Shown here in pieces: positions 17,672 to 26,225 of a stretch of 64,000 nt of DNA (within the stretch, counting starts at the first letter, position 1; each line of letters starts with the position of its first letter). The position numbers and the translations under genes were made by a program. The DNA lies in assembly GCA_945903465.1 (NCBI GenBank), contig CAMDOF010000005.1, positions 48,556 to 112,555 of the forward strand, in the 5' to 3' direction. Under the pieces are notes generated by a model. It was not told the origin of the DNA. It did not search any database and saw nothing but the letters and a program-made list of their open reading frames with translations. The stretch is from Opitutus sp. GAS368. Lineage in GTDB: Bacteria > Verrucomicrobiota > Verrucomicrobiia > Opitutales > Opitutaceae.

Positions 17672-19198
17672 ATGATTCGACCCTTACTCCTCACCGGTTT
17701 GCTCTGGGCGCCAGCGGCCCCGTGGCTCGGCGGCGCGCCGGTGGCGCCCGCCGCGGCGACCCATGCCGGCGCCGGCCGGCCGTACAACGTCCTCTTCGTC
17801 ATCATCGATGACCACGGTCCGATGCTGCATGACGTGTTCCAGCCGTCGCGCGTCCATACGCCAAACATGCAGCGGATCGCCAACCGTGGGACTTGGTTCA
17901 CGCGCGCCTACGTCGACTCTCCCGCGTGTTGCGCCTCGCGCACGGCGTTTCTCACCGGGGTGCATGCGACAAAATCCGGCGTCTACTACAACAGCCAGGC
18001 GTATCGGCGGACGTCGGCGCCGATCGGCCGGGCCGACATCCTGCCGCAGCATTTCCTGAAACACGGTTACCTCGTCGCCGGCTACGGCAAGATCGCGCAC
18101 AACCGGTTTCTGGAGGATGATGGGAACGCGTTCACGCCGGGATATTACAAGATGCTGAACCGGGCGGCCGACGTGACGCACACCGAAGCGTCACTGATGA
18201 AACACATCATTCCGGGGACGTTGCAGGAAATGTGGTCCGACGCCTGGACGTGGGGCGTGTTGCCGGATGACTGGGATCGCGACGACCCCGCGAAATTGCA
18301 GCAAGACACCGAGTTTGCGAACCACACCATCGCGTTGCTGCGGCAGAAGCAGGAGCGACCGTTCTTTGTGACCTGCGGATTCTGGCGTCCGCACGTGAAG
18401 TGGACCGTGCCGAAGCGCTACTACGACTTGTATCCGCTCGAAAAAATCGAGATTACGCCGGGCTACCGCGCCGACGACTTGGAGGATTTGCCCGGTGCCG
18501 CCCGCTGGCTGGCGACCCACCGCGGTGAGCACGACTTCATCGTGAAGGCCGGCTTGTGGAAAAAATGCCTGCAGGCTTACTACGCGTCGATCAGCTATGT
18601 CGACGAGCAGATCGGCCGCGTACTCGACGCTCTGGAGGCGGGGCCGAATCGCGACAATACGATCGTAGTTTTCACCTCCGACAACGGCTGGCACACGGGC
18701 GAAAAAAACCACTGGTCGAAATTTTATCTCTCCGAGCTGGCGTGTCGCGTGGTTTTTGCGATTTCAGTTCCAGGGTTGAAGCCGCGGAAGGTGGACACGC
18801 CGGTCGGACTCATCGATCTCTATCCGACGCTGGTCAGCCTGACGGGAGCGCCGCAGCCCGCCACTCACGTGCTCGACGGCATCGATCTTTCGGGGATTTT
18901 GCGCGGGGAGACGGAGGAGCGCGGAGCGCCGGTGCTGTCGACCTACGGTCGTGAGTGCCATTCGCTGCGCGACGGGCGTTTTCGCTACACGCGCTACCGT
19001 AACGGGGCGGAGGAGCTGTATGATCACCAAAACGATCCCAATGAGTGGACGAATCTGGCGGGCGATCCGCGTTACGCGGCCGCGAAGACACGGCTGGCGG
19101 CGGCGCTGCCAAAGGTAAATGCGCCCGACATCGAATTTGCCTCCGGGAAGGACCGGCTCGGCGACGTCAACATGTGGGAGGACGCGGCGTTTCGGTAG
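17672..19198 (+). CDS. Type I sulfatase (iduronate-2-sulfatase-like)
   Basis: 508 residues with a signal peptide (about 1-29). The formylglycine motif is C86-C-A-S-R90, matching CxAxR, so Cys86 is the candidate for conversion to formylglycine by an anaerobic or FGE-type maturase encoded elsewhere. Metal ligands are in VIIDDHGP (Asp46-Asp47) and FTSDNGWHTGEKNHW. The order of motifs and the C-terminal tail DRLGDVNMWEDAAFR suit the iduronate-2-sulfatase/choline-sulfatase-like branch. It removes sulfate esters from a saccharide in the periplasm (family knowledge). It is third in the plus operon, 67 bases after the TBDR stop. The same C-terminal tail recurs in a remnant at 43790-43939. Confidence 0.9.
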   Translation: MIRPLLLTGLLWAPAAPWLGGAPVAPAAATHAGAGRPYNVLFVIIDDHGPMLHDVFQPSRVHTPNMQRIANRGTWFTRAYVDSPACCASRTAFLTGVHATKSGVYYNSQAYRRTSAPIGRADILPQHFLKHGYLVAGYGKIAHNRFLEDDGNAFTPGYYKMLNRAADVTHTEASLMKHIIPGTLQEMWSDAWTWGVLPDDWDRDDPAKLQQDTEFANHTIALLRQKQERPFFVTCGFWRPHVKWTVPKRYYDLYPLEKIEITPGYRADDLEDLPGAARWLATHRGEHDFIVKAGLWKKCLQAYYASISYVDEQIGRVLDALEAGPNRDNTIVVFTSDNGWHTGEKNHWSKFYLSELACRVVFAISVPGLKPRKVDTPVGLIDLYPTLVSLTGAPQPATHVLDGIDLSGILRGETEERGAPVLSTYGRECHSLRDGRFRYTRYRNGAEELYDHQNDPNEWTNLAGDPRYAAAKTRLAAALPKVNAPDIEFASGKDRLGDVNMWEDAAFR

Positions 19199-19257
19199 GC
19201 CGGTTTTCGGTGTTGTGTCGCCGCGGGAGGTGGGTGGCAGGAAATCGTGACGACGTT

Positions 19258-20010
19258 TCAATACGGCTGCTCCGCCCCGCTGAGCAGGATGTCCCGCACC
19301 TGCACGTGGGGCGGCAGCGCCAGGACGTGCAATACCTCTCGCGCGATATCGGCGGGCTGCAACGGCTCGTGCGGGTAGGGCCGCCCCAGGCGCGCGATTC
19401 CTCCTGGCAGGCGGTGCCAGGGAGTGTCGGTCAGCCCCGGTGAGATCAGCGTGACCTTGATGGGGAGTTTCCGCTGCGCGACCTCTGTGCGCAGACCGTC
19501 GGTGAGGATGCGGAGCGCGTGTTTCGTGGCGGCGTAGAGCGCCGGCACGCCGGGCAGCACGCGGTGCCCGACCATCGAGCAGAGGTTGATGATCGCGCCC
19601 TCGCGTTTGCGTCGCATGCCGGCGACGGCTTCGCGGGCGCACCACAGCGCTGCGCGGACGTTGAGATCGAGGGCCTCCTGCATTTCGTCCCATTCCGCGT
19701 CGAGGAGGGATACGCCGCCGCGGACTCCGGCGCAATTGACGAGCACATCGATCGCACCCCAGCGCCGGCGGACGGCGCGAAACAGCCGCGCGTTTTCGGA
19801 CAGGCGCGTTTGATCGCAGGGGACAACGAAGGCGGTTCCGTCGCGCTGGATCCGTTTTGCGACCGCTGCGAGCCGCCGGCGATCGCGGCCGGCGAGCGCC
19901 ACCTTTAGTCCAGCGGCGCCGAGCGATTCGGCGATGGCGGCGCCGATACCGGACGAGGCACCGGTAACGAGGGCCGTTTTGCCGTGCCAGCGGGAAAGAT
20001 CGGGAGTCAT
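19258..20010 (-). CDS. Short-chain dehydrogenase/reductase (SDR)
   Basis: 250 residues from ATG at 20010, chosen because the cofactor motif then falls at a normal distance; a GTG start further upstream would add twelve residues. Classical SDR features: TGASSGIG (16-23), NCAG (92-95), catalytic Ser145 in INLCSMVG and the YxxxK pair Tyr159/Lys163. The TLISPGLTDTPWH segment follows the active site as expected. GRDRR after strand 2 suggests an NADP preference (inference). The enzyme is cytoplasmic and oxidises or reduces an alcohol or keto group. It is convergent with the sulfatase gene and separated by 59 bases. Confidence 0.88.
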   Translation of the reverse strand: MTPDLSRWHGKTALVTGASSGIGAAIAESLGAAGLKVALAGRDRRRLAAVAKRIQRDGTAFVVPCDQTRLSENARLFRAVRRRWGAIDVLVNCAGVRGGVSLLDAEWDEMQEALDLNVRAALWCAREAVAGMRRKREGAIINLCSMVGHRVLPGVPALYAATKHALRILTDGLRTEVAQRKLPIKVTLISPGLTDTPWHRLPGGIARLGRPYPHEPLQPADIAREVLHVLALPPHVQVRDILLSGAEQPY

Positions 20011-20399
20011 GGGACGTTGGTAACTGCTCAGGTCGATCCACGGCAATTACGAACACCTATCACCTTTGGTGCGGTGACCAAAGTGGTCCGCCCAGTCCAC
20101 TGGGCGGCTCTTGTGCTGGGGCCGGCAAGGCCGATGCATCGTTCGCTGTTTGGCGGTCACCGATGTCGGGAGTTGCCGCTGCGGCCCCACGGCAAGCGCG
20201 CAGGCGGGGCGCTTCGCTGGGGCGCCCGCGACCGGAGGATGCCTCGAGAGCGCCTCCTGACTGGTTTGCCATGCGGACCAGTATTTGGCTCTTTCCGTGG
20301 TGGTGCCGCTGGGACAACTTTTCCGCACTTTTCTTAGCGTGTGGGCAGGCCTGAACCGACTGCCACGCACTTTACTGGAGAATCGGTTCGCCATTGATT
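20011..20399. promoter_or_regulatory. Divergent intergenic region with two strong inverted repeats
   Basis: 389 bases between the SDR (minus) and the TBDR (plus). Two perfect inverted repeats lie close together: CTTTGGT at 20064-20070 with ACCAAAG at 20077-20083 (6-base gap), and CCGCCCAG at 20088-20095 with CTGGGCGG at 20100-20107 (4-base loop). The first looks like an operator, the second like a stem-loop. Neither is followed by a T-run, and both lie between divergent genes, so control of initiation or of the leader RNA is more likely than termination. The remaining 290 bases hold no supportable gene. Confidence 0.45.
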
Positions 20400-22580
20400 A
20401 TGAACACCCAATCCCCATCGCCCGGAGCACGGCTGCTCCGGTTACTCGGCATCATCGCCGGATGCACCGTCGCGGTGGTCTTCGGCCAGACCCCATCAAC
20501 GCCGTCCGCGCCAACGTCATCGAGCCAGAAGCAGGCAGAAGTGGTCCAGTTGTCGGCGTTCGAGGTGAACTCCAGCACCGACCGCGGTTACATTGCCACG
20601 CGGGCGAGTGGCGCGACCAAGACCAACACCCCGATGATCGAGCTCCCGCATTCGATTCAGGTGCTGAACAAGGAATTCATCGCTGACACCAATTCGGAAA
20701 CGGTTTTTCAGGCGGCGCGCTACGTCAGCAATGTCGTCGGCGGCAGCCAGCGCGGCGACGATGCGATTCTGGTCCGCGGATTTGCGGTCACGCGCCTGCG
20801 CAACGGCCAACCGTATCCGGCGGGAAATGCGTTTACCTTCGACGAGATGGCGGCCTTCGAGCGCGTCGAGGTGATCAAGGGCGCATCGGCGGTGCTCTAT
20901 GGCACCGCGTCGCCGGGCGGCTTGCTGAACCTGGTGGACAAGCGCCCCCTCGCCAAGCGCCAGTCGTCGCTCAGCCTCTCGGCGGGCAGCTACGATTTCC
21001 GCAAGGGGGTGCTCGACACCACCGGTCCGGTCGGGAAGTTCGGCGACGTCGCGGTCAATTACCGGGCGATTGCCAGCTACGAGGACAGCGAGAGCTGGCG
21101 TTGGTTTGTCTGGAGGAAGCGGAAATATTTCAACGGCGCGCTCGAATTTGTGCTGGGCCGCAACACGAATGTGTGGACCCGCGTTGAAGTGCAGAAGGAC
21201 GATCTGGTCGACAGCTACGGCAAGCCCTACATCTGGTTTAGTCCGGCGAACGCCGGCACGTTGCTCAACGTTCCGGATGAGTTTTTCCGTGGCGATCCCG
21301 GAATCGACAAGAAGCGGGTGGAGCGCTTCAGCTGGGAGACGACCGTGCAGCACGAGTTCAATCCGAACTGGAGCCTGCGGGGCTCGCTCGTTTACGGCGA
21401 CGCGTTCGGCTCGCGCACGGAGGTGTTCATCAGCGCCCAGGGTCCGGTGCTGGCCAACTTTCCGCGTTTTGCCCAGTACATTCCGAACGACCAGCAGCAG
21501 CTGATCGGCGAACTGAATCTGCTGGGAAAATTTCGCCTTGGCCCGACCGCGCACCAGCTGCTCGCCGGCGGGAACATCACCGACCGCGAGACCCGCGACC
21601 GCAACATCCGCTACGCGGTCTCGCCGGACCCGCTCAATATCTTCACTCCGGTCTATTTCAACACTACCCTCGGCAACGAGGTCACCAATGTGCGTCGCAT
21701 CGTCCTCACGACCACGAAATGGAAAAGCTGGTTTCTTCAGGATCAATTCAGCTTCTGGGGCGACCGGCTGCAGTTTATCGTCGGCGTGCGGAAGGACGTG
21801 TTGAAACAGAACGTGCAGAGTTTCGTCACCGGCCTGACGCTGCCGAACAATGACGGCCAGACCTCGCCCCGCTATGGGGTCTTGTGGCGGGTGACGCCGC
21901 AGTTGTCGCTCTACGGATCTTATAATGAATCATTCACGCCCGCGTCCGGAGCCGGCTCCGTGCAGGGAATTCCGTTTCCGTCCCCGACGGCCCAGCAGAA
22001 GGAAGTCGGGGCGAAGTTTGAATTGCTGAACGGGCGGGTCTTTGGCGGCGTCGCGGTGTTCGAGAACATCCGCCGCAACCAGACGACGGTCGATGTGTTG
22101 AACCCGGGGTTTTCTGTCGCCACCGGCGAAATCACCTCCCAAGGCAGCGAGCTCGATGTTGGGATCAGTCTGACGGAAAACTGGCAGGTGCTCCTCGGGG
22201 TCGGGTTTCAAAAGGCGGAGATCACCGCGGACAACGTGCCGGCGAATCTCGGGTTGGAGCAGTTCAATGTGCCGAATCAGATGGCATCGCTGTGGACGAA
22301 ATACCATTTCAAGACGACGGCGGCGAAGGGGCTGAGCCTGGGGTTGGGCGTTACCTACGTTGGCGAGCGCGCGGGGCAGCGTGACAGCGTGGTGCGTTCC
22401 TTTCCGGTGCCTGCGTACACGACGTTCAACGGCCTGATCAGTTATCAGCGCGGCGTGCATAAGTTTGCGCTCAACGTCGAAAATATTTTCGACCGGCGTT
22501 ATATCATGACGGCGGCCGCGCGGCTGGCGGATCCCGGGGAGCACCGCTCGCTGCGGTTCACTTATGGGGTGCAATTCTGA
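20400..22580 (+). CDS. TonB-dependent receptor (siderophore-receptor-like plug)
   Basis: 726 residues from ATG at 20400. The signal peptide runs to about residue 29 (IIAGCTVAVVFGQ). VQLSAFEVNSSTDRGYIATR comes next, then a plug with ILVRGFAVTRLRNGQPYP, ERVEVIKGASAVLYGTASP and GLLNLVDKRPLAK, and a barrel ending RSLRFTYGVQF. The plug resembles ferrisiderophore-type TBDRs more than the other receptors here do, and the protein is shorter. It heads a long plus-strand set containing a propeller, two FAD enzymes, an aldolase and another TBDR, so a carbohydrate or plant-derived ligand is as likely as an iron chelate. Confidence 0.9.
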   Translation: MNTQSPSPGARLLRLLGIIAGCTVAVVFGQTPSTPSAPTSSSQKQAEVVQLSAFEVNSSTDRGYIATRASGATKTNTPMIELPHSIQVLNKEFIADTNSETVFQAARYVSNVVGGSQRGDDAILVRGFAVTRLRNGQPYPAGNAFTFDEMAAFERVEVIKGASAVLYGTASPGGLLNLVDKRPLAKRQSSLSLSAGSYDFRKGVLDTTGPVGKFGDVAVNYRAIASYEDSESWRWFVWRKRKYFNGALEFVLGRNTNVWTRVEVQKDDLVDSYGKPYIWFSPANAGTLLNVPDEFFRGDPGIDKKRVERFSWETTVQHEFNPNWSLRGSLVYGDAFGSRTEVFISAQGPVLANFPRFAQYIPNDQQQLIGELNLLGKFRLGPTAHQLLAGGNITDRETRDRNIRYAVSPDPLNIFTPVYFNTTLGNEVTNVRRIVLTTTKWKSWFLQDQFSFWGDRLQFIVGVRKDVLKQNVQSFVTGLTLPNNDGQTSPRYGVLWRVTPQLSLYGSYNESFTPASGAGSVQGIPFPSPTAQQKEVGAKFELLNGRVFGGVAVFENIRRNQTTVDVLNPGFSVATGEITSQGSELDVGISLTENWQVLLGVGFQKAEITADNVPANLGLEQFNVPNQMASLWTKYHFKTTAAKGLSLGLGVTYVGERAGQRDSVVRSFPVPAYTTFNGLISYQRGVHKFALNVENIFDRRYIMTAAARLADPGEHRSLRFTYGVQF

Positions 22581-22614
22581 ACGGCGTGGAGAAAACCCAA
22601 TCGATGTTGTTGGT

Positions 22615-22727
22615 GGAACCTTGGGCCCCAATGCCAACCACCTCACGTCGTTGGACGCAAGTGAGGTGCTCGCTATGCCCGCGCAGGAACCTTGGGCCCC
22701 AATGCCAACCACCTCACGTCGTTGGAC
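22615..22727. repeat. 42-bp direct repeat pair, 71-bp period
   Basis: Two identical 42-base copies lie at 22615-22656 and 22686-22727, between the TBDR and the propeller gene. Each begins GGAACCTTGGGCCCCAATG and ends ACGTCGTTGGAC. The first copy also pairs with the spacer: CACCTCAC within it matches GTGAGGTG 14 bases later. The repeats could regulate the downstream gene or be a small duplication. Confidence 0.9.
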
Positions 22728-22740
22728 TGAAGCCGAGACC

Positions 22741-24213
22741 ATGAAGATCCCCTCGACGCGGTATTACGTCCGGGTGGGTGTCGTCGTAGCGTTAGGGCTG
22801 TTGGTCAACCTCCGGGCCGCTTCACCGCGCTTCCTTTTTATCGATCCTTCGTTGATCGAGCGATCCGAAGGCGTCGATCTCGCCGTCAACCCCGCCCAGC
22901 GGCGTGAGACCGTCATCCGTCCCGACCGGCCGTGGGAGCAGCTCATGATCAGCTTCTTTCTGACCGTGCGCGATGAAGGCGGGAAGCTGCGGATGTGGTA
23001 TATCTGCCGCGACAAGACAAATCATCCCAATCTGGCTTATGCCGAGTCGCAGGACGGCGTGAACTGGAACAAACCCAACCTCGGCATCGCCGAGTATTCG
23101 GGGAACAAGGACAACAACCTCGTCGGGCTGACGTCGCTCGAAGGCACGCCCTTCATCGATCCGAATGCGCCGGCCGAGGAGCGCTACGGCTACATCACGA
23201 ACATCGGCTCCTCGGGCGGGCTGGTGCGTTATCATTCGCCGGACGGCCTCCACTGGAAACGCGATGCGAATCCGATCCTGAAGTTTGTCTCCGACACTCA
23301 GAACGTTTCATTTTGGGATGAGCGGCTGAAAACCTACGTGCTCTATTTGCGTGGTTGGGATCCAAAATACCGCACGGTGGTCCGCCTCGCGCTGCCGAGC
23401 CTGACGACGCTGTCGGATTTAGCTGCGTCGGGCCGGGGCCGGAAGGCGGGGGGCGAGAGCGGCCTGTATTTTTTCCACGACGAGGTGCCGACGGTCTTGC
23501 AGTGCGACGCACAGGACGCCGCGCGTACCGACATCTACAATCTGGCGGCGCAGCCGTATCCGCTCGATCCCAACTGGTATGTGGGTTTTCCCGCTTTTCT
23601 GCGGCGATCGGCGACGACCGATGCGCCGGGTTACCGCGGTTCGCACAAAGGTCCGGTCGAGGTGCAGTTTGCCGGCAGCCGCGACGGAATTGCGTGGCAT
23701 CGCCATGATCGTGCGGCCTACGCGCCGCCGGGAATCGCCGCGCCGGAGAAGAAGAACATGACGTTCATGGGTACCGGGCTGGTGGTGCGCGGAGACGAAA
23801 TCTGGCAATACGGCACCGAGTTCGAAAGCGAACACGGCGACATGGCGGCGCGACATAAAAAGACCGATGGCGTCATCGTGCGCTGGGTGCAGCGGGTCGA
23901 CGGTTTTGTGTCGGCCAACACGGGCGCGGCTGAAGGCACGTTGCGCACCGTGCCGTTCAGAGTCACCGGTGAAAAGCTGCTGCTGAATCTCGACACCGGA
24001 GCGCTCGGCGAGCTGCGCGTCGCCGTGCTCGATGCGGCGGGCCAGCCCATCGCGGGCTTTGGCGCCGGCGAGTGCGCGCCGTTGCAGATCAACGCGACCG
24101 GCGCGACGGTGGCCTGGTCCGGCGGGAGCGCGTTGGCAGGCCTGCGCGGGCGCGAGGTGCGTCTCGAATTTCGTTCGCGCCGCTCCCGACTCTATTCCTT
24201 TCGTTTTGAGTAA
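22741..24213 (+). CDS. Secreted five-bladed-propeller (GH32/43-like fold) protein, copy B
   Basis: 490 residues from ATG at 22741; a signal peptide spans about residues 10-26 (VGVVVALGLLVNLRA). It is paralogous to the proteins at 2197 and 44880: IRPDRPWEQLMISFF, LAYAESQDGVNWNKPNLG, NKDNNLVGLTSLEG, SDTQNVSFWDER, YVLYLRGWDPKYRT, YPLDPNWYVGFPAFLRR and the C-terminal GALGELRVAVLDAAGQ. The WYICRDKTNHPN segment is closer to copy 44880 than to copy 2197. No catalytic residue could be assigned. The gene follows the TBDR after the repeat-bearing spacer and precedes the first FAD gene by 28 bases. Confidence 0.75.
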   Translation: MKIPSTRYYVRVGVVVALGLLVNLRAASPRFLFIDPSLIERSEGVDLAVNPAQRRETVIRPDRPWEQLMISFFLTVRDEGGKLRMWYICRDKTNHPNLAYAESQDGVNWNKPNLGIAEYSGNKDNNLVGLTSLEGTPFIDPNAPAEERYGYITNIGSSGGLVRYHSPDGLHWKRDANPILKFVSDTQNVSFWDERLKTYVLYLRGWDPKYRTVVRLALPSLTTLSDLAASGRGRKAGGESGLYFFHDEVPTVLQCDAQDAARTDIYNLAAQPYPLDPNWYVGFPAFLRRSATTDAPGYRGSHKGPVEVQFAGSRDGIAWHRHDRAAYAPPGIAAPEKKNMTFMGTGLVVRGDEIWQYGTEFESEHGDMAARHKKTDGVIVRWVQRVDGFVSANTGAAEGTLRTVPFRVTGEKLLLNLDTGALGELRVAVLDAAGQPIAGFGAGECAPLQINATGATVAWSGGSALAGLRGREVRLEFRSRRSRLYSFRFE

Positions 24214-24241
24214 ACGGCCGCGATCGATCCCCCCTTTCATC

Positions 24242-26041
24242 ATGAATCGTCGTCAATTTTTCACCCGCACCGCCACTGGAGCCGCCCTGTTTGCCGGTGG
24301 TTCCTCGTTGAGCCGCGCAGCTGGTGCGGTCGTGGCTCCTGGCCGCCCGGGATCACCCGCCCCGAAGGAGGCGCGCACGGATGTGCTGATTGTCGGGGCC
24401 AGTCTCGGTGGGGTCGCCGCGGCGCTGGCTGTCGCCCGGATGGGGCGGAACGTGATCCTCACCGAGGAGACCTCGTGGATTGGCGGGCAGGCGACGGTGC
24501 AGGGCGTGCCGCTCGACGAACACCCGTGGATCGAGAAATTCGGATCGACCCGGACCTATCGCGATTTTCGCACGGGGGTGCGCGCGTATTACCGGCGCAA
24601 CTACCCGCTCACCGCCGAGGCGCGGGCGGATCCGCTGCTCAACCCGGGCGCGGCTTGGGTGACGGCCCTGGGCTTCGAGCCGCGGGTTGGCCTCGCGGTG
24701 CTGGAAGCGATGCTCGCGCCGCACGTGTCGTCGCGGCGCATCACGATTCTCACGCGGCACCGCCCGACCGCGGTCGCGATGGACGGCGACAAGATCCGCG
24801 GGGTGACGTTGCTCGATGAAAGTTCTGGGGCCTCGCGCACGATTTCCGCCGCGTATGTCCTCGATGCCACCGAAGTGGGCGAACTGGTCGAGCTGGGAAA
24901 AATGGAGCAGGTCGTCGGCGCGGAATCGCAGGCGCAGACCGGCGAGCCCAATGCGCTCGAGGGCGCGGCGGACCCGCGCGACCAGATGGGGTTCACCCAC
25001 CTGTTCGCGATGGACTACCTGCCGGGCGAGGAACACGTGATCGCGAAGCCGCGTGACTACGACCGCTGGAACAAGCCCCTCGCCGCTGGCGGCAGCAAAC
25101 TGGCGGTCGCCGATCTTTTCGGGGTCAAGCACGACTACTTCAAGCGGCCGGTGGATGGGAATCGCTTTGTGGCGGCGCCGTGGAGCTTTCGCCGGATGCT
25201 GTGCAAAACGAACTTCGCCCCCGGGGCTTTCCCGAGCGACATCACGGCGCCGATCTGGGGACAGAATGAATATCACGCCGGCGTGCTCTGCGGGGTTTCG
25301 GCCGAGGAGCGGCGCAAACACCTGGAGGGCGCGCGCCAGCTTACGTTGAGCTTGATCTATTGGCTGCAGACCGCGGCGCCCGATCTGGTGACGGGTCGCA
25401 CCGGCTTTCCGGGCATCCGGCCGCGGGGCGATGTTTTCGGCACGGAGGACGGGCTCGCGCAGTATCCGTACATTCGCGAATCCACGCGCATCAAGGCGGA
25501 GTTCACGATGGTCGAGCAACATTTCCGCACGGACCGCGCGGAGACGAAGACCGGCCCGAAAAAGTATTCCGACAGCGTCGGGGTGGGCGGCTACCGCATC
25601 GACATCCACAAGCCGGCGAAGAAGGGGAAGGGGAGCATGACCGAGTCGCTGCACGGCAAACATTGGTGCCAGCAGCTCGCGCTCGGCGCGTTCATCCCGG
25701 TGCGGGTCGAAAATTTTCTCCCCGCCTGCAAGAACCTCGGCGTCACGTCCGTGGTCAACGGCGCCACGCGTCTCCATCCGGTGGAGTGGAACATCGGCGA
25801 GGTCGCCGGAGCGCTCGCCGCGTGGTGTCTCGCGCGCGGCCTCACGCCGCGGCAGGTGCGCAACACCCCCGGGCACCTCGCGGATTTTCAGCGCGAGATT
25901 GTGCGGCAGGGCGTGGAGACCGACTGGCCGGCCGGCTTCCGCGAGACCTCACGCTCGTATTACAGCCATCACAATCTCGAGCTCAAAGACGCCGACACAT
26001 TTTATTTTGGCGAGGCGGCGCGGCTGAAAGGGACGCCGTGA
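24242..26041 (+). CDS. Tat-exported FAD-dependent oxidoreductase (tandem copy 1)
   Basis: 599 residues from ATG at 24242. A twin-arginine leader (MNRRQFFTRTATGAALFAGG) is followed by a textbook FAD-binding start, TDVLIVGASLGGVAAALAV, and NVILTEETSWIGGQATVQG, the block typical of the FAD_oxidored (pfam12831) family. Other conserved parts are LDEHPWIE, DATEVGELVELG, GARQLTLSLIYWLQT, RGDVFGTEDGLAQYPYIRES and a C-terminal FAD block LGVTSVVNGATRLHP. Tat export of a folded flavoprotein to the periplasm is expected. It oxidises an unknown, probably sugar-derived substrate. It is a close tandem paralogue of 26226-28019. Confidence 0.88.
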   Translation: MNRRQFFTRTATGAALFAGGSSLSRAAGAVVAPGRPGSPAPKEARTDVLIVGASLGGVAAALAVARMGRNVILTEETSWIGGQATVQGVPLDEHPWIEKFGSTRTYRDFRTGVRAYYRRNYPLTAEARADPLLNPGAAWVTALGFEPRVGLAVLEAMLAPHVSSRRITILTRHRPTAVAMDGDKIRGVTLLDESSGASRTISAAYVLDATEVGELVELGKMEQVVGAESQAQTGEPNALEGAADPRDQMGFTHLFAMDYLPGEEHVIAKPRDYDRWNKPLAAGGSKLAVADLFGVKHDYFKRPVDGNRFVAAPWSFRRMLCKTNFAPGAFPSDITAPIWGQNEYHAGVLCGVSAEERRKHLEGARQLTLSLIYWLQTAAPDLVTGRTGFPGIRPRGDVFGTEDGLAQYPYIRESTRIKAEFTMVEQHFRTDRAETKTGPKKYSDSVGVGGYRIDIHKPAKKGKGSMTESLHGKHWCQQLALGAFIPVRVENFLPACKNLGVTSVVNGATRLHPVEWNIGEVAGALAAWCLARGLTPRQVRNTPGHLADFQREIVRQGVETDWPAGFRETSRSYYSHHNLELKDADTFYFGEAARLKGTP

Positions 26042-26225
26042 GCCGTAGAAATTCAGTTGAGAGTTGAGATCAAAACCAAGAGGTGAATTACATTTTCGGG
26101 CGTGATGGCGCGCGCTTCAGCTCTGACGATCGCGCTCTCAACTCTCATCCCTCAACTCTCAACTGCATCGGCGCATCCGGTTCCTGGATACGCTTCACCC
26201 AATAATCCGCTGGATCTCCCCAAAC
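26042..26225. repeat. 15-bp perfect inverted repeat in the gap between the FAD genes
   Basis: CAGTTGAGAGTTGAG at 26054-26068 is the exact reverse complement of CTCAACTCTCAACTG at 26151-26165, separated by 82 bases. A third related half-copy (CTCAACTCTC) begins at 26137. The arms could fold into a long stem just after the first FAD gene, giving attenuation or mRNA protection, or they may be ends of a small lost element. Confidence 0.85.

Noticed and set aside
20088..20107. Hairpin as Rho-independent terminator
   Set aside because: No T-run follows, and the hairpin lies between divergent genes.
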